A model generated the notes under the pieces. The model was not told the origin of the DNA. It made no database searches and worked only from the letters and a program-made list of their open reading frames with translations. A program made the translations under genes and the position numbers. Of a stretch of DNA of 64,000 bases, positions 20,388 through 28,035 are shown piece by piece; position 1 is the stretch's first letter, and each line of letters begins with the position of its first letter. Origin of the DNA: Knoellia sp. S7-12 (GTDB taxonomy: Bacteria > Actinomycetota > Actinomycetes > Actinomycetales > Dermatophilaceae); the NCBI RefSeq assembly GCF_040518285.1, contig NZ_CP155449.1, forward strand, positions 2,046,001 to 2,110,000, read 5' to 3'.

Positions 20388-21508
20388 CGAGAAGCCTTGT
20401 CGAGCTCGGACTGCACGCCGTCGAGCAACTCTCCCCACGACTTCTCGAACTTGTCGACGCCTTCCTTCTCGAGCTGGGCGGTGACCTCGGAGTAGGAGAT
20501 GCCGAGACGTTCGAGGGCGTCGAGGACCTCAGCGGCTTCCTCGTAGGTGCCCTCGATGGTGTTGCCGGTGATCTCGCCGTGGTCCTTGACCGCGTCGAGC
20601 GTCTTCTCGGGCATCGTGTTGACGGTGCCGGGTGCGACGAGCTCGGTGACATACATGGTGTCGGGGTATGCCGGGTCCTTGACGCCCGTGGACGCCCACA
20701 GGGGGCGCTGTGGCTTGGCTCCGTCGGCCTCCAAGTTCTTCCAGCGCGGAGTCGAGAAGACCTCTTCGAACGCCTGGTAGGCCAGTCGTGCGTTGGCGAT
20801 CGCAGCCTTGCCCTTGAGGCTCTTGGCGGTCTCGGCGTGCTCGCCCTTGACGGCATCGAGACGCTTGTCGACCTCGGAGTCGACGCGGGAGACGAAGAAC
20901 GACGCCACGGACTCGAGAGTGCTGATGTCCTTGCCTGCCTCACGGGCCTGCTCGACGCCGGTGAGGAAGGCGTTCATCACCGCGCGGTAGCGGTCGAGGC
21001 TGAAGATCAGCGTGACGTTGACCGAGATGCCCTCAGCGATGACCTTGCTGATCGCGGGCAGGCCCTCAACCGTCGCCGGGATCTTGACGAGCAGGTTGGG
21101 GCGGTCGACGAGCTCTCGCAACTGCTTGGCCTGGGCCACAGTCCCGTCGGTGTCGCGGGCAAGTCGAGGGTCGACCTCGATGGAGACCCGACCGTCGAGG
21201 CCGTCGGTCGCCTCGAAGACGGGCAGAAGGATGTCGCAGGCGTCGCGAACGTCCTGCGTCGTCAAGGCAGTGACGGCATCATCGAGGGTCGCCTTGTCGG
21301 CGGCCAGCTGGGCAACCTGCTCGCTGTAGCTCTCTCCGTTGGAGAGGGCTACCTGGAAGATCGACGGGTTCGTCGTCACACCGACGACGCCCTTGGTGTC
21401 GATGACTTCCTGGAGGTTGCCGGACGTGAGCCGCTCGCGGCTCAGGTCGTCGAGCCAGATGGACACGCCATTGTCGGCGAGGGCCTTGAGTGCGGTGTTG
21501 TCAGTCAT
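20384..21508 (-). CDS. tal: Transaldolase
   Basis: Transfers a dihydroxyacetone unit from sedoheptulose 7-phosphate to glyceraldehyde 3-phosphate. 374 residues, the long actinobacterial type. The Schiff-base Lys is in NLLVKIPAT, with TTNPSIFQ near the N-terminus and [19 protein letters not shown] after the lysine strand. The C-terminal third has [19 protein letters not shown]. It starts 6 bases after the tkt stop and overlaps pgi by 4 bases. Confidence 0.96.
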   Translation of the reverse strand: MTDNTALKALADNGVSIWLDDLSRERLTSGNLQEVIDTKGVVGVTTNPSIFQVALSNGESYSEQVAQLAADKATLDDAVTALTTQDVRDACDILLPVFEATDGLDGRVSIEVDPRLARDTDGTVAQAKQLRELVDRPNLLVKIPATVEGLPAISKVIAEGISVNVTLIFSLDRYRAVMNAFLTGVEQAREAGKDISTLESVASFFVSRVDSEVDKRLDAVKGEHAETAKSLKGKAAIANARLAYQAFEEVFSTPRWKNLEADGAKPQRPLWASTGVKDPAYPDTMYVTELVAPGTVNTMPEKTLDAVKDHGEITGNTIEGTYEEAAEVLDALERLGISYSEVTAQLEKEGVDKFEKSWGELLDGVQSELDKASR

Positions 21509-21514
21509 GAGACG

Positions 21515-23824
21515 TCACTTCCCAGCCGTTGCCGCGCTCTTGGCGGCAGGCTTCTTGGTGGTCGGCACGTCTGTGCCGGTGTCCTTGCGCGTGCGGGGGG
21601 CGGTCTCAACTGCACCGACGACCCCGGCGCCGGCCTTGGCCGCCTTGATCGAGTCCTTGGCCGCCTTGACGACGGCGGCGGGGGTGAAACCGAACTCGGT
21701 GAAGAGGGTCTTGGCGTCAGCGGATGCACCGAAGTGCTCGATGCTGATCGAGCGACCGGCGTCACCGATGATCTCTCGCCAGCCCTGTGCCACACCGGCT
21801 TCCACGCTGACGCGAGCGCGGATGGCGGGCGGAAGCACCTTGTCGCGGTAGGCCTTGGTCTGGTCGTCGAACCACTCGCGGCAGGGCATCGACACGACCC
21901 GAGTCGGCACACCCGACTTCTCGAGAGTGAGTCGGGCCTCGAGCGCGACGGACACCTCGGAGCCGGTGGCGACGATGATGACCTTCGGCTTCTGCTTGCC
22001 GTCGGCGCCGCCGTCGATGAGGACGTAGCCGCCCTTGGCGACGTTGCTCGCGTTGGCGTGCGTCTTGCGGTCGATAGTGGGCAGGGCCTGACGGCTGAGC
22101 GCCAGAGCGGCGGTTGCACCGTTGCGCAGGATGGCGCCCCAGGCGGCCGACGTCTCGTTGGCGTCGGCCGGGCGCACGACATCGAGTCCGGGCATGGCGC
22201 GCAGCGCGGCGAGGTGCTCGATCGGCTGGTGGGTCGGGCCGTCCTCACCCAGCCCGATGGAGTCGTGCGTCCAGACATAAGTCACCGGGAGCTGCTGGAT
22301 CGCAGCAAGGCGCACGGCCGGTCGCATGTAGTCGGAGAACACGAGGAAGGTGCCGCCGTAGGGGCGGGTCATCCCCTCGAGGGCGATGCCGTTGAGGATC
22401 ATGCCCATGGCGTTCTCGCGGATGCCGAAGTGCAGGGTGCGGCCGTAGGGTCCGCCCTTCCACGCGTCGGTCTGCTTGGACTTCGGGATGAAGGAAGCCT
22501 CGCCCTCCATCGTCGTGTTGTTGGACTCCGCGAGGTCGGCCGAACCGCCCCACAGCTCCGGCATGATCGGCGCAAGGGCACCCAGCACCTTGCCGGAGGC
22601 GGCGCGGGTGGCGATGCCCTTGTCGTCGGCAGGGAAGGTCGGCAGGGCGGCGTCGAGCCCGTCCGGGAGGTCTCCGGCAACGAGACGGTCGAGCAGCGTC
22701 GCGGCGTCCTTGTTCTTGCGCCGCCACGCGGCATACGTGGTGTTCCACGCCTTGTGGGCGGCCTTGCCGCGGGCCTTGGACTTGCGCGCATGGGCGAGCA
22801 CGTCCTTGTCGACCTCGAAGGTCTTCTTGGGGTCGAAGCCGAGAAGCTCCTTGAGGCCGGAGATCTCGTCGTCGCCCAAGGCTGAACCGTGCGACTTGCC
22901 GGTGCCCTTCTTGGTCGGGGACGGCCAGGCGATGACCGTGTGCAGACGCACGAGTGTCGGCTTGGCCGACTTCTTGCTCTTGGTGAGTGCGTCGAGCAGG
23001 GCGTCGACGTCCTCGACGTAGTCGGCCGAGCCCGCCGGGTCGTTGCTCTGGCGCCAGTCGACGTCTGCGACCTCCCAGCCGTAGGCCTCGTAGCGCTTGG
23101 CCACGTCCTCGGAGAACGAGATGTCGGTGTCGTCCTCGATGGAGATCTGGTTGGCGTCATAGATGACGGTCAGGTTGCCGAGCTCCTGGTGTCCGGCGAG
23201 CGAGCTGGCCTCGGACGCCACGCCCTCCATGAGGTCACCATCGGAGGCAATGACCCACACATGGTGGTCGAACGGGCTCTGTCCGGGCTTGGCATCGGGG
23301 TCGAGCAGGCCGCGCTGACGACGCTGCGCCATGGCCATTCCCACGGCGGAGGCGAGGCCTGAGCCGAGCGGCCCGGTAGTGATCTCGACGCCGGGGGTGT
23401 GGTGCACCTCTGGGTGGCCCGGGGTGAGCGAGCCCCACGTGCGCAGCGCCTTGAGGTCCTTCAGCTCGAGGCCGTAGCCCGACAGGTAGAGCTGGATGTA
23501 TTGGGTGAGGCTCGAGTGGCCGCACGAAAGGACGAACCGGTCACGGCCGAGCCACGTCGGGTCCGACGGGTCGTGCGTCATGACGTTCTGGAAGAGCAGG
23601 TATGCCGCGGGGGCCAGGCTCATGGCCGTGCCGGGGTGGCCGTTGCCGACCTTCTGCACGGCATCGGCGGCGAGGACGCGAACCGTGTCGACGGCCTTGA
23701 CGTCCAGGTCGTTCCACTTCGCCTTGCGAGCCGTGGGGCGGGCGATCTCGGTGGAGCGAGTGGCGGTCGCTGCGGAGGTGCGGCGGGTCTTGGCCCGGCC
23801 TGCCTTCGTCGGGGTGGTGGTCAC
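21515..23824 (-). CDS. tkt: Transketolase with Lys/Ala/Thr-rich extensions
   Basis: Thiamine-diphosphate enzyme that moves two-carbon units in the pentose phosphate pathway. 769 residues, about 70 more than usual. The core starts near residue 38 and has VQKVGNGHPGTAMSLAPAAY, the ThDP-binding GDLMEGVASEASSLAGHQ with YDANQISIEDDTD, and the pyrimidine domain DSIGLGEDGPTHQPIEHL. The extra length is a basic Thr/Ala/Arg/Lys N-terminus and a C-terminal KKPAAKSAATAGK tail, both low-complexity. GTG start with GAGAGG upstream. First gene of the operon; a palindrome lies in its promoter region. Confidence 0.96.
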   Translation of the reverse strand: MTTTPTKAGRAKTRRTSAATATRSTEIARPTARKAKWNDLDVKAVDTVRVLAADAVQKVGNGHPGTAMSLAPAAYLLFQNVMTHDPSDPTWLGRDRFVLSCGHSSLTQYIQLYLSGYGLELKDLKALRTWGSLTPGHPEVHHTPGVEITTGPLGSGLASAVGMAMAQRRQRGLLDPDAKPGQSPFDHHVWVIASDGDLMEGVASEASSLAGHQELGNLTVIYDANQISIEDDTDISFSEDVAKRYEAYGWEVADVDWRQSNDPAGSADYVEDVDALLDALTKSKKSAKPTLVRLHTVIAWPSPTKKGTGKSHGSALGDDEISGLKELLGFDPKKTFEVDKDVLAHARKSKARGKAAHKAWNTTYAAWRRKNKDAATLLDRLVAGDLPDGLDAALPTFPADDKGIATRAASGKVLGALAPIMPELWGGSADLAESNNTTMEGEASFIPKSKQTDAWKGGPYGRTLHFGIRENAMGMILNGIALEGMTRPYGGTFLVFSDYMRPAVRLAAIQQLPVTYVWTHDSIGLGEDGPTHQPIEHLAALRAMPGLDVVRPADANETSAAWGAILRNGATAALALSRQALPTIDRKTHANASNVAKGGYVLIDGGADGKQKPKVIIVATGSEVSVALEARLTLEKSGVPTRVVSMPCREWFDDQTKAYRDKVLPPAIRARVSVEAGVAQGWREIIGDAGRSISIEHFGASADAKTLFTEFGFTPAAVVKAAKDSIKAAKAGAGVVGAVETAPRTRKDTGTDVPTTKKPAAKSAATAGK

Positions 23825-23860
23825 GTGGAGCCTCTCTGACGTCGAGCAATTGTGATGCAG

Positions 23861-23874
23861 ATCAAACCTTTGAT
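23861..23874. promoter_or_regulatory. Palindrome ATCAAACCTTTGAT in the tkt/ctaB divergent region
   Basis: Perfect 6-base arms around CC, 37 bases upstream of the tkt start codon and about 108 bases upstream of ctaB. This position suits an operator for the pentose phosphate operon. A TTAGACT -10-like element for ctaB lies at about 23925. The binding protein cannot be named from the sequence. Confidence 0.4.
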
Positions 23875-23981
23875 TCCCACCCTAGACCGCAGCCCACCGG
23901 TGAGAGCGACCACGTCCGCCCCGGTTAGACTCACGTTGACTTCACTGCCCCACCGCACCGCGAACTACCCCGAAGGACGCC

Positions 23982-24926
23982 GTGGCAACCGCCCCGATCA
24001 GCACCGCCTCGCCGGCTCGGCCGACGACTGGCTGGAAGCGATCGGTGGGCAACTACGTAGCACTCACCAAGCCGCGCATCATCGAGTTGCTGCTCGTGAC
24101 AACGGTTCCAGTGATGTTCCTCGCCGAACGCGGTGTCCCGAACCTCTGGCTCGTGGTCGCGACGCTTGTCGGCGGCACCCTCAGCGCTGGGGCGGCCAAC
24201 ACCTTCAACTGTGTCTATGACCGCGACATCGACGCACTCATGGACCGCACGAAGAACCGGCCCATGGTCACGGGTGAGATCACGCCTCGCGCCGGGTTGA
24301 TCTTCGGCGCCGCCCTCACGGTGCTGTCGACGGTGTGGTTCGTCGCCTTCGTCAACGTCGCGTCGGCCCTGTTGTCACTCGCGGCCATCGCTTTGTATGC
24401 CGTGCTCTACACGATGATTCTCAAGCGCCGCACCCCGCAGAACATCGTCTGGGGTGGCGTCGCTGGCTGCATGCCGACGCTCATCGGTTGGTCGGCAGTG
24501 ACGGGATCGGTCGGCTGGCCGGCCGTGATCCTCTTCTTCGTCATCTTCTTTTGGACGCCGCCGCACTACTGGCCGCTGTCGATGGCCTTCAAGGACGACT
24601 ACGCCAACGCTCAGGTGCCGATGCTCCCGGTCGAGCGCGGAGCACTCGCCGTCGCGCGCCAGATCGTCGCCTACAGCTGGGTCATGGTGTTGGTCTCCCT
24701 GGCCCTGATCCCGGTGGCCGACATGGGCTGGATCTATCTCGTGGCCGCTGTCGTCAGCGGCGCGGTCTTCATCGGCGAGGCGCACCGCCTACTGCACCTC
24801 GCGAAGTCGGGCGCTGCAACCAAGGAACTCAAGCCGATGCGGCTCTTCCACTTCTCGATCACCTACGTGACGCTGCTCTTCCTCGCGGTCGCCATCGACC
24901 CGCTGGTCCACCTCTCCATCGGCTGA
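23982..24926 (+). CDS. ctaB: Protoheme IX farnesyltransferase (heme O synthase) CtaB
   Basis: Membrane prenyltransferase that adds the farnesyl chain to heme b for aa3-type cytochrome oxidase. 314 residues with about nine helices. Family motifs: [18 protein letters not shown], the Mg/prenyl-diphosphate site [20 protein letters not shown] (DxxxD), and [16 protein letters not shown] start. It is divergent from tkt, as in mycobacteria. Its last 64 bases overlap the 3' end of the convergent MFS gene. Confidence 0.96.
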   Translation: MATAPISTASPARPTTGWKRSVGNYVALTKPRIIELLLVTTVPVMFLAERGVPNLWLVVATLVGGTLSAGAANTFNCVYDRDIDALMDRTKNRPMVTGEITPRAGLIFGAALTVLSTVWFVAFVNVASALLSLAAIALYAVLYTMILKRRTPQNIVWGGVAGCMPTLIGWSAVTGSVGWPAVILFFVIFFWTPPHYWPLSMAFKDDYANAQVPMLPVERGALAVARQIVAYSWVMVLVSLALIPVADMGWIYLVAAVVSGAVFIGEAHRLLHLAKSGAATKELKPMRLFHFSITYVTLLFLAVAIDPLVHLSIG

Positions 24927-26179
24927 TCCGGCAGGTTGCGGCCCGAGCGAAAGGGGCCGACGAACACAGACAGCGACACGAGAGCGTGCATCGCAGCCAT
25001 GACCAGAATGGTCTCGCGGACGCCGATCCACGTGCCGAGGCCACCGGCGAGGAGGCCCGCCAAGGGCATCGTTCCGAAGTTGAGGACCGACGAGGTCGCC
25101 GTGGTGCGGCCGAGCAGGTCTCCGGGCACATAGCGAACGCGGAAAGAGCTGCGCACGACGTTGGCGCCGACGACCCCGAGGCCCACGATGAATGATCCCG
25201 CAGCGACGAGGGCGGCCCCGAGTTCGGGTTGCGCCAGCCCGAGGAGCAGTGCTGGCGGTCCGCCGATGACCTGCAGCATCCGCAGGGAGCCGGCGTTGCC
25301 GAGCCAGGTCGTCGCGCGCGTCGCGATTGCGGCTCCGACCAGACCGCCCGCAGACCCGAAGGCCATCACGAAGCCGACCGACCCGGGCTCGAGACCGAGG
25401 TCGCGCACCATGAAGAGCACGATCAGCGCGCCGTAGCCGGTGAGGGCGAAGTTGCTCAACCCGCCCTGGATCGAGAAGAAGCGGAGGAAGGGGTCGCGCG
25501 CGACGATCGCGACGCCTTCGCGCACCTGTCGGCGCATCGGCTGGGCCGCTGGCCTGTCGGGCGCCGGGCCGAACTCGTCGGGACGCATCCGCGCCAGGCA
25601 CACCCACGACGCCAGGAAGCTGACGACGTCGATCACGATGGCGAAGGCGGCCGAGAACGCCTGCACGAGAAGCCCACCCACGCCGGGGCCGCCGATCTGC
25701 ATTGCCGCCTCGGTTCCGTAGATCCGCGCGTTGGCGCGTTCGAGATCCGGGCTCGCCACGACGCGGGGCACGAACGCGGCGTATGCCGTCCGGAAGAAGA
25801 CCGTGCAGCAGCCCAGTCCCAGCGCGGCGAGGACGAGGTGGGGGAGGGTGAGGACTCCGAGGGCCCACGCCACGGGAACCGTCGCAACCACCAGGGCGGC
25901 GACGAGGTCGGCCCGCATCATGACGCGGCGCGGGTCCGAGCGGTCGACCCAGGCGCCGGCGACGAGCCCCAGCATGAGCCACGGCAACCAGATGGCGCCG
26001 GCGAGGACGCCCATCCAGAACGGACCGGCATCGAACTGGGTCACGGCGACGAGCGGGAAGATCACGGTCGTCGTCATCGAGCCGAGGACGCTGATGCCTT
26101 CTCCGGCCCACAGCAGCCGGAAGTTGCGGTTGCGGGCCAGCGAGGGCTGAGGCCCAATCACGTCCGTCGCGGTCGTCAC
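24863..26179 (-). CDS. MFS transporter (major facilitator exporter)
   Basis: Twelve-helix transporter of the enterobactin-exporter-like MFS group, 438 residues. The GTG at 26179 overlaps the regulator's stop (GTGA) and the protein begins [32 protein letters not shown]; longer upstream frames are out of context. Helix 2-3 loop has the MFS-A-like [15 protein letters not shown]. Coupled to an ArsR-type repressor gene, so a drug- or metabolite-induced efflux pump is likely; substrate unknown. The C-terminal 20 codons are read from DNA that also encodes the end of CtaB on the other strand. Confidence 0.85.
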   Translation of the reverse strand: MTTATDVIGPQPSLARNRNFRLLWAGEGISVLGSMTTTVIFPLVAVTQFDAGPFWMGVLAGAIWLPWLMLGLVAGAWVDRSDPRRVMMRADLVAALVVATVPVAWALGVLTLPHLVLAALGLGCCTVFFRTAYAAFVPRVVASPDLERANARIYGTEAAMQIGGPGVGGLLVQAFSAAFAIVIDVVSFLASWVCLARMRPDEFGPAPDRPAAQPMRRQVREGVAIVARDPFLRFFSIQGGLSNFALTGYGALIVLFMVRDLGLEPGSVGFVMAFGSAGGLVGAAIATRATTWLGNAGSLRMLQVIGGPPALLLGLAQPELGAALVAAGSFIVGLGVVGANVVRSSFRVRYVPGDLLGRTTATSSVLNFGTMPLAGLLAGGLGTWIGVRETILVMAAMHALVSLSVFVGPFRSGRNLPDQPMERWTSGSMATARKSSVT

Positions 26180-26775
26180 GGCTGGGCCGGGAAGCCGCGG
26201 GAGAACACGAAGAATGGCTCGCGTTCCGCGCCGTCGTCGGGGATCTCTCTCTGGCTCCACCTCACGAGGACCTCGATGAGTTCCGCAGCGACCTCGCGCG
26301 ACTCCGTGGGGGTGAGACGCATCCAGTTCTGGGTGGCGAAGGCGGCACTGTCCCACTCGGGCACCGTGGCAGCGTTGGCGTTCCACTCCTGGACCCGCTC
26401 GAACTGCCGCTGCACGGTCAGGGCCTCCGCGGCATACGCCGCAGTGACGGCAGCGGTGTCGGAGGCGAAGTCAGCGCGGGACCACCGGGTGCCGGGGTCG
26501 ACGAGGCGCCACCACCGCTCGCGACGGTCCTTGGCGAGCTCGGGTGCCTCTTCGACGAGGCCGGCCTCACTCAGCACCTTGAGGTGGTGGCTGGCGGAAC
26601 CAACTGCTTGGCCGGTGCGGGCTGCCAGAGCAGACGCCGTGGATGGCCCGTCGACCTTGAGGGCGTCCATCATCCGCGAGCGGAACACGTTGGCCATGGC
26701 CGACAGGGCCTTGGCGTCGGTGATCGTTCGGACGCCGTCGGGGGAGCGCCGCTCTGGGCTATTGGGTGTGCTCAT
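26176..26775 (-). CDS. ArsR-family winged-helix transcriptional regulator
   Basis: 199-residue DNA-binding protein. The winged helix is N-terminal (ALSAMANVFRSRMMDAL, then GPSTASALAARTGQAVGSAS with SHHLKVLSEAGLVEE as recognition helix and wing); the rest is a helical domain with WWRLVDPGTRW, resembling ArsR-type regulators with a C-terminal ligand or dimer domain. The ATG at 26775 was chosen because it sits 7 bases after a good -10 box. An earlier ATG at 26811 would overlap the promoter. It shares a 4-base overlap with the MFS gene and most likely represses that operon. Confidence 0.82.
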   Translation of the reverse strand: MSTPNSPERRSPDGVRTITDAKALSAMANVFRSRMMDALKVDGPSTASALAARTGQAVGSASHHLKVLSEAGLVEEAPELAKDRRERWWRLVDPGTRWSRADFASDTAAVTAAYAAEALTVQRQFERVQEWNANAATVPEWDSAAFATQNWMRLTPTESREVAAELIEVLVRWSQREIPDDGAEREPFFVFSRGFPAQP

Positions 26776-26782
26776 ATCGATG

Positions 26783-26818
26783 AACCTAGACCCACAAGAA
26801 CCATTGTGCAACTAGTCT
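26783..26818 (-). promoter_or_regulatory. Promoter and direct-repeat operator of the arsR-MFS operon
   Basis: On the minus strand TTGCAC (-35, 26811-26806), a 17-base spacer and TAGGTT (-10, 26788-26783) stand 7 bases before the ATG, predicting a leaderless mRNA. The -35 lies in the second of two identical TTGCACAA repeats (14-base period) and the first repeat overlaps the end of ctaA. Repeats covering the -35 suit autorepression. Confidence 0.6.
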
Positions 26819-27699
26819 TGTGCAATTCTCCGAAGAGACACGAGACCGTGGGTGAGGGCCACAACGAGGGCGGCTGCGCCGAACATGTGAACCAGGACGA
26901 GGACCTCGGGCAGGTCGGTGAGGTACTGGACGTAGCCGATCGCTCCCTGCGCGAGCGTCACGATGAGGACGGCTCGCCAAGCAGAGCTCACCGTCTCGGG
27001 GGCAGGGGAGAGGCGGGTGGCCAACCAGACCGCCACGACGAGTCCGACGAAGAGCATCACGGCATCGGCGTGCAGCCACGAGATGGTTCGCGGGTCGAAG
27101 CCGAAGCGCGCGGGTGCGTCGGCGTCGCCGGAGTGGGGGCCTGAGCCCGTGACGACGGTCCCAAGGACGAGGACGACAGCGCCCACGCCGCTGGTGAGCC
27201 AGGCGATACGACGCACGAGGTCAGGGACGAGAGCGGCCGGCTCGCCGTCTCGCTCGTTGCGGGCGAACCACAGGTATGCCGCGACGGCCACGAGCCCTGC
27301 CGAGACGAGGAAGTGGGCCGCGACTGTCACCGGGTGGAGCTCGGTGAGAACAGTGACGCCGCCGAGGGCGGCCTGGAAGATGACTCCGCCGAGCACGGTG
27401 GCGGCGGCGATCTTGAGGCGCCGTGCAGGTGCACACTGCCAGACGGCCACGACCGCGAGGATGGCAATGATCGTGAGAACGCTCGTGAGCATGCGGTTGC
27501 CGAACTCGATGACCTTGTGGAAGCCCTCGGCCTGCTCCTGCACCGGAACATAGGAGCCGGGCACACACTCCGGCCAGGTCGGGCACCCCAGGCCGCTGCC
27601 GGTGAGGCGTACGAGGCCACCGGACACGATGATTCCCACCTGGGCAACGAGGTTCGCCAAGAGGATGCGGTGATAGTTCCGGGAGATCAGCGTGTTCAC
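26812..27699 (-). CDS. ctaA: Heme A synthase CtaA (COX15 family)
   Basis: Membrane monooxygenase that turns heme O into heme A for cytochrome aa3 oxidase. 295 residues, about eight helices in two four-helix halves. The first half has GGLVRLTGSGLGCPTWPECVPGS with the paired Cys of the CtaA extracytoplasmic loop, then EFGNRMLTS with a heme-related His upstream (FHKVIEFGNR). The second half has ISWLHADAVMLF. GTG start directly after TAAG; TACTCT seven bases upstream suggests another leaderless start. It stands apart from ctaB with the arsR-MFS pair between them. Confidence 0.94.
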   Translation of the reverse strand: MNTLISRNYHRILLANLVAQVGIIVSGGLVRLTGSGLGCPTWPECVPGSYVPVQEQAEGFHKVIEFGNRMLTSVLTIIAILAVVAVWQCAPARRLKIAAATVLGGVIFQAALGGVTVLTELHPVTVAAHFLVSAGLVAVAAYLWFARNERDGEPAALVPDLVRRIAWLTSGVGAVVLVLGTVVTGSGPHSGDADAPARFGFDPRTISWLHADAVMLFVGLVVAVWLATRLSPAPETVSSAWRAVLIVTLAQGAIGYVQYLTDLPEVLVLVHMFGAAALVVALTHGLVSLRRIAQD

Positions 27700-28035
27700 T
27701 TAACGCAGAGTATGGGACCTCCATGTCAGCCCTCGCTGGGGTATCGCCTGTGGCTCCCGGCCTGTAGCGGAGAAAATCTCCGCAGGTCGGCGCTGCGCCG
27801 TGCCTCTCGTGCTTGACCAATTCTTGACCGGCACTTGACCGTCGATGTGCCAGCGGCTGACAAAGTCCGGGTTTGGCAAAGGATTGGTCAGTTTCGTTGA
27901 CGCGCACGTCAGCCCGCCGGTTGGGTCAGGATCGCGCCGAAGCCCGCGGCATATCCAGGCCGCTCCGGAGGGGGACGACGCTTCCACCCGTGGCCGCACG
28001 TCATCCCGTGCGGTCCGAACGAGAAGAGGTACGAC
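27700..28035. other. 336-base divergent intergenic region ctaA / M4 protease
   Basis: No gene is supported here. The stretch holds the ctaA start region, three phased CTTGACC repeats (annotated separately) and, near the right end, the GAGAAGAGG ribosome site of the protease gene. Short open frames running out of the neighbouring genes show no protein-like composition. Confidence 0.6.
27812..27840 (+). promoter_or_regulatory. Three CTTGACC direct repeats at exactly 11-base period
   Basis: CTTGACC occurs at 27812, 27823 and 27834 with 4-base spacers. Seven-base units repeated every helical turn are the layout bound by OmpR/PhoB-family response regulators (for example PHO boxes). The site lies 195 bases upstream of the protease GTG and about 115 bases from ctaA. 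Which gene it controls is not clear. Confidence 0.5.

Noticed and set aside
20579..22885. 768-codon plus-strand open frame
   Set aside because: Antisense to tal and tkt, which are clear enzymes; the frame is a composition artefact.
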